11,775 nucleotides of DNA from Candidatus Woesearchaeota archaeon (lineage in GTDB: Archaea; Nanobdellota; Nanobdellia; Woesearchaeales; GW2011-AR4). The DNA is taken from NCBI GenBank assembly GCA_016211245.1, contig JACQSQ010000020.1, positions 1-11,775 on the forward strand. Reading direction: 5' to 3'. Positions within the stretch are counted from its first letter, which is position 1. Every line of letters starts with the position of its first letter. Shown here one piece after another: positions 6,535 through 11,775 of this stretch. A program made the position numbers and the translations under genes. Below the pieces are notes generated by a model, which was not told the origin of the DNA, did no database searches, and saw only the letters and a list, made by a program, of their open reading frames with translations.

Positions 6535-7793
6535 TTGAATTTTTTTGCCCCATTAAAGTCCAAGGTCGCAAAATAATCGGATATGGTTTCTGCCCTGCGT
6601 ATTTTCACCACGCTTCCGTCATGTCTCAGCAGCAATTCAGCAGATCTTAATTTTCCGTTATAATTAAACCCCATGGCAAATCCATGCGCTCCTGTGTCGT
6701 GGATAACTAGCAAGTCTCCCGGAGCTATTTCCGGCAATTTCCTGTTTATTGCAAATTTGTCATTGTTTTCACATAAGGATCCGGTGACATCGTATAAATG
6801 ATTTTTCGGGGCATTTTCTTTGCCAAGCACAGTGATATGATGATAAGCGCCATACATTCCAGGCCTCATCAGGTTGGCCATAGACGCATCTGTACCCACA
6901 TAATCTTTGTATATGTGCTTGACATGCCTGACTCTGGTGGCCAAATAGCCATAAGGCCCTGTTATTACCCTGCCGCATTCTGTAAATATGCCTAAAGGAT
7001 GTAAATTGTTTCCCACTATTATCTTGTTATAAGATTCCCTTACTCCTTCTGCAATCCTTTCATATGATACTGGCTTGTCTTCTGGCCTGTAGGGGATTCC
7101 TATTCCTCCCCCAAGATTAACAAATTCAATTTTTATTCCGGCTTTTTTGTGCACTTCAACTGCAAGCTCGAACATCATTCTGGCTGTTTCTATGAAGTAG
7201 CTTTCATGCAGTTCATTTGAAATCACCATAGTATGCATGCCAAATCTTTTTGCGCCTTTTTTCTTTAATATCCTATAGGCTTCGACCATTTGCTCCCTTG
7301 TCAATCCGTATTTTGCCTCCTCTGGTTTTCCAATTATTCCATTTCCTTTTCTTGCAGGGCCGGGGTTATAGCGCAAACATACCAAATCAGGGATTCCTGC
7401 ATGCTTCTCCAAATACTCAATATGGCTTATATCATCCAAGTTTATTATTGCTCCAAGTTTTCTTGCTTTCAAAAATTCTTCAGCTGGAGTGTCATTGGAG
7501 CTGAACATTATTTCCTCATCCTTGAAGCCCATTCTCTCTGCCATCTCAAGCTCTGCCAAAGAGCTGCAATCCACTCCAAGCCCTTCCTGCTTTAGTATTT
7601 TCAGTATGTACGGGTTTGGTGTTGCTTTTACGGCAAAAAACTGCCTGAATCCCTGCAATATGCCGAATACTTTGAGAAAATTTCTTGCATTCTGCCTTAT
7701 AGCATTTTCATCGTATATGTGAAAAGGCGTCGGATATTTTTTTATTATCTCCACTATTTTCTCTTTTCCAAAAGGAAGTAGTTTATCTGCCAT
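6531..7793 (-). CDS. lysA: Diaminopimelate decarboxylase
   Basis: 420 residues, alanine-racemase-type TIM barrel plus beta domain. It decarboxylates meso-diaminopimelate to L-lysine, the last pathway step. The PLP lysine is Lys56 in FFAVKATPNPY. GGGIGIPY (228-235) and ECGR (272-275) bind PLP phosphate and the active site. Arg310 (MRPGMYGAYH), CENND (341-345, with the cysteine and glutamate donated across the dimer) and GFNYNG (375-380) complete the site. In place of the common GLHxHIGS there is GMHTMVISN (186-194). This variant, together with the GNGIIGKPEEAKYGLT segment and the IRRAETISDYFATLDF tail, is as I recall the signature of a separate LysA clade found in some Bacteroidetes and Clostridia. 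The start ATG is 1 nt after the dapA stop; no clear SD, so translation is probably coupled. Confidence 0.9.
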   Translation of the reverse strand: MADKLLPFGKEKIVEIIKKYPTPFHIYDENAIRQNARNFLKVFGILQGFRQFFAVKATPNPYILKILKQEGLGVDCSSLAELEMAERMGFKDEEIMFSSNDTPAEEFLKARKLGAIINLDDISHIEYLEKHAGIPDLVCLRYNPGPARKGNGIIGKPEEAKYGLTREQMVEAYRILKKKGAKRFGMHTMVISNELHESYFIETARMMFELAVEVHKKAGIKIEFVNLGGGIGIPYRPEDKPVSYERIAEGVRESYNKIIVGNNLHPLGIFTECGRVITGPYGYLATRVRHVKHIYKDYVGTDASMANLMRPGMYGAYHHITVLGKENAPKNHLYDVTGSLCENNDKFAINRKLPEIAPGDLLVIHDTGAHGFAMGFNYNGKLRSAELLLRHDGSVVKIRRAETISDYFATLDFNGAKKFK

Positions 7794-7794
7794 C

Positions 7795-8673
7795 TTACAA
7801 CAGTTTCAAATCAGACAGAATGCTTCTTAATTTCTCCTTATTCTCAGCCTTCATCTCGCACATTGGCAGCCTATAAGATTCCTCAATCATGCCCTTCATC
7901 GCCAACGCAGCTTTTATCGGTATTGGATTTGTTTCTATGAAAATTCCCTTGAACAAGGGCAATAAATGATAATGAAGTTTTTTTGCATTTTCAAAATCGC
8001 CATTCAAAGCATATTCAGTTAGTTGGTGCATCTCTTTCGGGATTATGTTGCTCGCAACTGAGATTACGCCTTTTCCTCCTAGTGCCATCAATGGCAAGGT
8101 CAGATTGTCATCGCCGGACAAAACTGTAAAAGTTTTGGGCAAAGCGCTTATGACATCCATCATTTGCCCTACGTTTCCGGATGCCTCCTTTACAGCAACA
8201 ATATTTGAATGCTCTTTTGCAAGCCTTGCAAGAGTTGCTGTTTCCATGTTTATTCCGGTTCTTCCCTGTATATTATAGATTACTATGGGGATTTCTACAG
8301 CATTGGCAATTGAGCTGAAGTGCCTGAATAATCCTTCCTGGGTAGGCTTGTTGTAGTAGGGGCATACCTGAAGGGATGCATTAGCTCCCATTTCCTCAGC
8401 CTTTTTAGTCATTTCAACTGCATGATGGGTTGAATTGCTGCCTGTGCCTGCGATAACCGGCACTTTTCCGCCTGCAGCGCCTATAACAATTTCTATTACT
8501 TTCTGATGCTCTTCATGGCTTAAAGTGGGGCTTTCCCCAGTAGTGCCGCATGGCACCAGCCCGTCAATATTATTTTTTATTTGAAATTCGACTAAATTTC
8601 TCAATGCCTCTTCGCCTACTTCTCCATTTTTTAAGAATGGTGTTACAATCGCAGTTATTGCTCCTTTAAACAT
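7795..8673 (-). CDS. dapA: 4-hydroxy-tetrahydrodipicolinate synthase
   Basis: 292 residues, the standard length for this TIM-barrel class I aldolase family. It condenses pyruvate with aspartate semialdehyde, the committed step to lysine. The Schiff-base lysine is Lys162 in VAVKEASG. The catalytic triad is Thr45 (GTTGES 43-48), Tyr107 (CPYYNKP) and Tyr133 (IYNIQGRTG), and Arg138 binds the semialdehyde carboxylate. The usual YN-V-P-GRTG reads YN-I-Q-GRTG, a mild variant. Because all dipicolinate-synthase residues are present, other members of the family (N-acetylneuraminate lyase, KDG aldolase) are unlikely. A strong SD (GGAGATGA, 8680-8687) lies 6 nt before the ATG within the end of dapB, and the gap to dapB is 2 nt. 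Confidence 0.95.
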   Translation of the reverse strand: MFKGAITAIVTPFLKNGEVGEEALRNLVEFQIKNNIDGLVPCGTTGESPTLSHEEHQKVIEIVIGAAGGKVPVIAGTGSNSTHHAVEMTKKAEEMGANASLQVCPYYNKPTQEGLFRHFSSIANAVEIPIVIYNIQGRTGINMETATLARLAKEHSNIVAVKEASGNVGQMMDVISALPKTFTVLSGDDNLTLPLMALGGKGVISVASNIIPKEMHQLTEYALNGDFENAKKLHYHLLPLFKGIFIETNPIPIKAALAMKGMIEESYRLPMCEMKAENKEKLRSILSDLKLL

Positions 8674-8675
8674 AG

Positions 8676-9386
8676 TTATTCATCTCCAATTAGTTCATTC
8701 ATCATATCGCTAATGCTATAAAGCCCTTTTTTATTCTGAATCCATTGCGCAGCCATTATGGCGCCTATGGCAAACCCCTCCCGGTTTCTGGCAGTGTGTT
8801 TCAGCTCAATCGTGTCTGCGCTGCTGTCAAATCCAACAACATGCGTTCCGGGAATGAAGCCAGACCTTACGGACGCAAATGGGACATGTTTTTTTCTTTT
8901 TATATTTCTCAGCAGAATCTGCTCTATTGATTTTGCAGTCCCGCTCGGGCTGTCAAGCTTCTTGCTGTGGTGCAGCTCATACCCGTAAACATCGTAATCC
9001 TCAATGTTATTTATCATTCTTGCGGCATTTTCTATAATTTTAAAAAACACATTAACGCCTATGGAAAAATTAGGGGCATAGATAAGCCCAATATTGCTCT
9101 TATCAACAATGCTTCTTGCTTCATCCAGATTATTGCCCCATCCTGTTGTCCCAACAACAATATTTTTTTCAAATTTCGAAATTTGTTTTAGGTTGCCAAT
9201 CACCGCATCAGGCATTGTAAAGTCAATGCACACGTCCACATTTTCCATTGATTGCGCGTTTATCTCTCTATGGGTTGCATTTCTTTCAGTCGGATCAATA
9301 ATTGAAGCTACAGTGATTCCCCTGGCATTCGCAATCTTTTCAACTTCATGTCCCATCTTCCCATATCCGACAATCGCAATTTTCAT
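8676..9386 (-). CDS. dapB: 4-hydroxy-tetrahydrodipicolinate reductase
   Basis: 236 residues; first gene of the operon. It reduces the DapA product to tetrahydrodipicolinate with NAD(P)H. The Rossmann loop is GYGKMG at 7-12; GTTGW at 79-83 and APNFSIGVN at 104-112 line the cofactor and substrate sites. The signature ELHHSKKLDSPSGTA (137-151) supplies the catalytic His139/His140 and Lys143. It is about 30 residues shorter than the E. coli enzyme, within the range of compact DapB forms. Upstream in-frame codons reach a stop within 8 codons, so the ATG at 9384-9386 is secure. GGGG 7 nt upstream may act as SD. The transcript probably starts in the divergent region with the HTH-ACT gene. Confidence 0.95.
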   Translation of the reverse strand: MKIAIVGYGKMGHEVEKIANARGITVASIIDPTERNATHREINAQSMENVDVCIDFTMPDAVIGNLKQISKFEKNIVVGTTGWGNNLDEARSIVDKSNIGLIYAPNFSIGVNVFFKIIENAARMINNIEDYDVYGYELHHSKKLDSPSGTAKSIEQILLRNIKRKKHVPFASVRSGFIPGTHVVGFDSSADTIELKHTARNREGFAIGAIMAAQWIQNKKGLYSISDMMNELIGDE

Positions 9387-9471
9387 TTTTAGGCCCCAAG
9401 CACTCGATTAAAGCAATAAGATCACTTGTACAGGAGTCCAGGCGTTAAACTGGAAAAGCCTACAGAGCAAC

Positions 9472-9480
9472 CTATATAAG
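9472..9480 (-). promoter_or_regulatory. TATA-like box for the dapB operon
   Basis: On the minus strand this reads CTTATATAG. With archaeal spacing the transcript would begin near 9450 and carry a leader of about 60 nt before dapB. The leader includes CCAG/CTGG and GGC/GCC complementarities, so a small structured 5' UTR is possible. The palindrome at 9536-9552 offers a second, more distant TATA on the same strand. Confidence 0.4.
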
Positions 9481-9535
9481 AATCCGCATATCCAGTTTCC
9501 GAAGCGCTTATTTCGTCCATTTTTGCCCAGAAACA

Positions 9536-9552
9536 TTTATATAGTATATAAA
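9536..9552. promoter_or_regulatory. Palindromic TATA element of the divergent promoter
   Basis: TTTATATA-G-TATATAAA is a perfect 17-bp palindrome around a central G. Its right half (9545-9552) lies about 25 nt before the ATG at 9575, so the HTH-ACT mRNA is probably leaderless, consistent with no SD upstream of that gene. The left half reads as a TATA box on the minus strand toward dapB. Confidence 0.55.
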
Positions 9553-9557
9553 CATTA

Positions 9558-9573
9558 TGTTATTAAAATAACA
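9558..9573. promoter_or_regulatory. 16-bp operator-like palindrome at the HTH-ACT gene start
   Basis: TGTTATT-AA-AATAACA is a perfect inverted repeat with 7-bp arms. It ends 1 nt before the ATG at 9575 and covers the expected transcription start. Position and symmetry suit binding by a dimeric repressor; autoregulation by the HTH-ACT protein is inference. Confidence 0.5.
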
Positions 9574-9574
9574 A

Positions 9575-10234
9575 ATGGTAACGGTAAGCCACCTGGTTAA
9601 AAAAATAGTAAGCGAGCAGCCTTTTGTGGAAGAGGGATTAGGCCGCGGAATCATCAGCGTGGCAAATCTTGCAGAGCAGATTCATCCCAAGATAGAGCAG
9701 GAGCTGGGCAAAAAAATAAAGCTGCCTGCTGTCGTGATGGCATTAAGAAGGCACTCCGAGCAAATATCCGGCCATATGCAATCCACTAAAAAGTTTGATT
9801 ATACGGGGGAATTGCTGATGAAAACAAATATAGCAGACTTTACCTTTGTCAAGTCTCCGGCGCTGCTTACAAAGCTAAGGACAGTCCATAATCTGGTAAA
9901 CTTTGAAAGGGGGGATACCCTGAACATAATACTTGGCAATAACGAGGTCAGCATAATAATAAACGAAAAGCACATGCAAAAATTGGTGCAGTTTTTGGCA
10001 GGAGAGAAGGTATTGAACAAAGAAAAAGACTTGGTTTCCTTGACAATAGTTTTCACAAAGGACGATTTCACCCACACTCCGGGGATAATATTCAACGCGG
10101 TCAGAAAGCTTGCCTGGAACAACATCAACATTTATGAGATTGTCTCGACAATGACTGAGTTAACATTTATCCTGCATAAGAAAGATTCCATGAAAGCATA
10201 TGATGTTCTGCAGGAAATGGTTGCCAAGTCATGA
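9575..10234 (+). CDS. Putative amino-acid-responsive regulator (N-terminal HTH-like, C-terminal ACT domain)
   Basis: 219 residues. Residues about 1-70 look like a helical DNA-binding or winged-helix region (GIISVANLAEQI ... AVVMALRRHSE). Residues about 85-143 have an ACT-like alternation of strands and helices (ADFTFVK ... LNIILGNNEVSIIIN). Residues about 153-217 are a clearer ACT domain: SLTIVFTKDDF, THTPGIIFNAVRKLAWNNIN, IYEIVSTMTELTFIL, and KKDSMKAYDVLQEM, closely resembling the second ACT domain of aspartokinase. There is no catalytic domain. Divergent orientation from the lysine operon and two palindromes in between suggest it senses lysine (or another aspartate-family amino acid) and regulates the operon and itself; this is inference. 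It resembles predicted archaeal ACT-containing amino-acid-metabolism regulators. No SD precedes the ATG, so a leaderless mRNA is likely. The stop overlaps the convergent tlpA-like gene by 6 nt. Confidence 0.75.
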   Translation: MVTVSHLVKKIVSEQPFVEEGLGRGIISVANLAEQIHPKIEQELGKKIKLPAVVMALRRHSEQISGHMQSTKKFDYTGELLMKTNIADFTFVKSPALLTKLRTVHNLVNFERGDTLNIILGNNEVSIIINEKHMQKLVQFLAGEKVLNKEKDLVSLTIVFTKDDFTHTPGIIFNAVRKLAWNNINIYEIVSTMTELTFILHKKDSMKAYDVLQEMVAKS

Positions 10235-10798
10235 TTTCATTAAGGCATCAAGCATTTGCCCCCATTCCTCTTCGTTAAACGCCCCTATTGTCCTGTAAGC
10301 AATAGTCCCGTTCTTTCCGATGGCATATTTAGTGGTTGTTTTTGTTATTCCATAATCGATCAGTATTTGCTCCTGCCCCGGCGCAAAATGCATGCCATTA
10401 AGCTGCGGATATTTCTTTTTGTATTCAGCCAATTCAAGAACGTCCTCGCTTAAATCAAGGCTTATGGATATAAAAGTCAGGTTGTTTTCGTAATTATTAT
10501 AAATCTTTGACAGGGCTGAGTAATCCTCTGCGCAGTAAGGGCACCATGTTGCCATGAAATAGATTATAACTGGATTTTTCTGCGCAAGCAAATCGCTTAG
10601 TCTAATGACCTTTCCTTCTGTCGTGACAACAGTAAAGCCAGGGGGAATTTCCCCGATTCGCGTGCCGATAACCTTGATTTGGCTTAAGTCCTGCTTCTCT
10701 GACTTTGTTTTAAGCTCGAGATTGCCAGTAACTTTATTTTCAGAACAGCCGGCAATAAGAACAATTAATATCAACATCAAAAATAATTTTGTTTTCAT
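10229..10798 (-). CDS. Thioredoxin-like (TlpA/ResA family) lipoprotein
   Basis: 189 residues. The N-terminus is a signal peptide with lipobox LIAGC, predicting lipidation at Cys18 and anchoring on the outer face of the membrane. A thioredoxin-fold domain spans about 45-188. The active site is WCPYC (85-89) after the usual PVIIYFMATWC strand, and GKNGTI (161-166) corresponds to the family IDKNGxI. The family normally has a cis-proline in (V/T)PT before that strand. Here the aligned segment is GITKTTTKYAI, so the cis-Pro position is Thr155, which should alter substrate handling or redox potential. Likely role: reduction or formation of disulfides in exported proteins, perhaps Cys-rich surface proteins such as those at the start of the window; the specific partner is unknown. 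A minus-strand TATA-like box (10821-10830) and no SD suggest a leaderless transcript. Confidence 0.87.
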   Translation of the reverse strand: MKTKLFLMLILIVLIAGCSENKVTGNLELKTKSEKQDLSQIKVIGTRIGEIPPGFTVVTTEGKVIRLSDLLAQKNPVIIYFMATWCPYCAEDYSALSKIYNNYENNLTFISISLDLSEDVLELAEYKKKYPQLNGMHFAPGQEQILIDYGITKTTTKYAIGKNGTIAYRTIGAFNEEEWGQMLDALMKS

Positions 10799-10820
10799 TT
10801 TGTAACTTCGCTCAATCTTT

Positions 10821-10830
10821 ATTATTAAAT
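10821..10830 (-). promoter_or_regulatory. TATA-like box for the thioredoxin lipoprotein gene
   Basis: On the minus strand this reads ATTTAATAAT, centred about 27 nt upstream of the ATG at 10798. The start region has no SD, so transcription probably begins at or next to the start codon. Confidence 0.4.
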
Positions 10831-10960
10831 CTTTCTTATTTTACTCAAAAATCATTTCATAAATCACATTAAAATAGGATTCAACCATAAAATTATGATT
10901 CATGCTTTCTAAACTATAGGTTCTACAAGCACTGGACACTGGACATCTCCCGACGTGCAG

Positions 10961-10968
10961 TATTTAAA
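10961..10968 (+). promoter_or_regulatory. TATA-like box for the LAGLIDADG gene
   Basis: TATTTAAA lies about 50 nt before the ATG at 11014. A transcript from about 10990 would have a short leader containing the perfect SD GGTGAT at 11004-11009, 4 nt before the ATG. Just upstream, ACTGGAC occurs twice in tandem (10931-10944). The rest of 10799-11013 is AT-rich with no gene. Confidence 0.45.
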
Positions 10969-11013
10969 CTAAATCATTTACATAGTCTCACATCCAGTAT
11001 TATGGTGATTTAA

Positions 11014-11775
11014 ATGAAATTCGATTTATCAGAAATAAAATTAAGCAGAAAAGATGTGAAAAGAGGGTTAAGATTTCCAGAAGAAATGAATGAAAAGCTT
11101 GCTGAAGATATAGGAATAATGATTGGAGATGGATGTATCGGTTCTTATAAGAATAATAACCTAACTAATAATTTTATCAGTGTTGACGGGAATTCCTTAA
11201 CTGATCAGGATTACCTGCTAAGGTACGTTTCAAATTTGAAATCCAACCTTTACAATTTGAATTTTAATTCATTATTTAAGAAAAACAGAAATGAAATGAG
11301 AATTCAATTGAATTCGCAAGGTCTTGTACAATTCTACACTAAAGTCATTGGACTACCATTAGGTAAAAAGATTAATATCGGAATTCCCCAATGCATTTGG
11401 AAGAATGATAATTTCATTAAGGCATGTTTGAGAGGAATAATGGATACTGATAGTTCTTTTCAAATAAAGATGAGAAAATATCCAGTAATTAAGTTAGCCA
11501 CGGCAAGCCAGAATCTAGTAGATGATTGTAAAAAAGCATTTGAGATAATAGGCATTGAAACTAGCACAAAAACAAATTGCACCAGTATACATTCTGTTAC
11601 AAAACGCCCCTACATAACAAATTACTTATATTTAAGTGGGAGAGAAAAATTCAAAAAGTATATGGAAAATATAGGATTTAGTAATCAAAATAATCTTCAA
11701 AGGTATTATTTATGGAAGAGTAATGATTTTTGTCCAAGACCTTACAATAGAAAAGTGGGCCCAGTGGGATTTCAA
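11014..11775 (+). CDS. Free-standing LAGLIDADG homing-endonuclease-like protein (3'-partial)
   Basis: 254 codons are visible and the frame is open at the window edge. The first LAGLIDADG-type motif is LAEDIGIMIGDG (29-40) with acidic residue Asp39. The second is KACLRGIMDTDSS (136-148) with Asp146; the usual DTDGS is DTDSS. Between them, VIGLPLGKKINIGIP (111-125) fits the linker before the second motif in this family. Two motifs mean a monomeric enzyme with pseudo-twofold symmetry. The helix after motif 2 and the late GFSNQNN ... YYLW segment (221-234) are typical of the domain end, so the native C-terminus should be near residue 245. The last codons, KVGPVGFQ, coincide with a tRNA-like sequence on the other strand and may be read-through into it. 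Start: ATG with SD GGTGAT 4 nt upstream. It is not inside a recognisable host gene or intein, so it is either a mobile endonuclease or a domesticated DNA-binding relative. Confidence 0.82.
   Translation, partial: MKFDLSEIKLSRKDVKRGLRFPEEMNEKLAEDIGIMIGDGCIGSYKNNNLTNNFISVDGNSLTDQDYLLRYVSNLKSNLYNLNFNSLFKKNRNEMRIQLNSQGLVQFYTKVIGLPLGKKINIGIPQCIWKNDNFIKACLRGIMDTDSSFQIKMRKYPVIKLATASQNLVDDCKKAFEIIGIETSTKTNCTSIHSVTKRPYITNYLYLSGREKFKKYMENIGFSNQNNLQRYYLWKSNDFCPRPYNRKVGPVGFQ
11756..11775 (-). tRNA. Possible 3' end of a tRNA gene (partial, runs off the window)
   Basis: Read on the minus strand, this stretch gives a 7-nt T-loop-like TTGAAAT, a 5-nt stem half CCCAC, a 7-nt acceptor half TGGGCCC and a discriminator A, then CTTTTC with no encoded CCA. 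These lengths match a tRNA 3' end exactly, and an acceptor GGGCCC is common in archaeal tRNAs. Against it, position 56 would be G rather than the near-invariant C, and the 5' half is outside the window. Confidence 0.4.

Noticed and set aside
9094..9411. Plus-strand 105-codon ORF opposite dapB
   Set aside because: It is antisense to an intact dapB with all signature motifs and has no independent support.
9421..9480. Possible tRNA or small RNA in the divergent region
   Set aside because: Short complementarities such as AGGC...GCCT exist, but I could not form a cloverleaf or find paired C and D boxes.
9799..10131. Minus-strand ORF opposite the HTH-ACT gene
   Set aside because: The plus-strand frame has coherent domains and promoter signals; the minus-strand translation shows none.
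1..11775. CRISPR array or insertion sequence
   Set aside because: I saw no regularly spaced repeats, no transposase-like ORF and no terminal inverted repeats; the LAGLIDADG gene is the only mobile-type element.

Overview
The window looks archaeal. TATA-like boxes sit about 25 nt upstream of the start in front of genes with no ribosome binding site (9545, 10821). Others have GGTGAT or GGAGATGA Shine-Dalgarno sequences. The aspartate-semialdehyde dehydrogenase is of the archaeal/fungal type, and there is a free-standing LAGLIDADG protein. Small membrane proteins beside a Cys-rich secreted protein, and an isolated HTH-ACT regulator, are reminiscent of DPANN archaea (Woesearchaeota, Pacearchaeota, Diapherotrites). 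That placement is inference; no rRNA or complete tRNA is present.

Positions 1-1496 hold the end of a cell-surface gene cluster on the plus strand. It consists of the C-terminal part of a Cys-rich secreted protein with a carboxypeptidase-regulatory-like domain, then two adjacent paralogous one-pass membrane proteins. The second apparently starts at a rare ATT codon (1107), so its membrane anchor would be missed by standard start-codon rules.

Positions 1635-9386 hold aspartate-family amino acid synthesis. hom (plus strand) meets tail to tail a six-gene minus-strand operon read in the order dapB, dapA, lysA, dapL-like aminotransferase, lysC, asd. All junctions are 4-nt overlaps or gaps of at most 2 nt. 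Together they encode aspartate to aspartate semialdehyde (LysC, Asd), the branch to homoserine (Hom), and the branch to lysine through diaminopimelate (DapA, DapB, aminotransferase, LysA). The epimerase DapF is not in the window.

Positions 9387-10798: a 188-bp divergent region with two back-to-back palindromes separates the operon from a plus-strand gene for a putative HTH-ACT regulator, the obvious candidate for controlling the operon. That gene converges, with a 6-nt overlap, on a minus-strand lipoprotein thioredoxin (TlpA/ResA-like) whose cis-proline is replaced by threonine.

Positions 10799-11775: after a 215-bp intergenic stretch, a plus-strand LAGLIDADG homing-endonuclease-like ORF runs off the window. 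Its last codons lie over what looks like the 3' end of a tRNA encoded on the minus strand.
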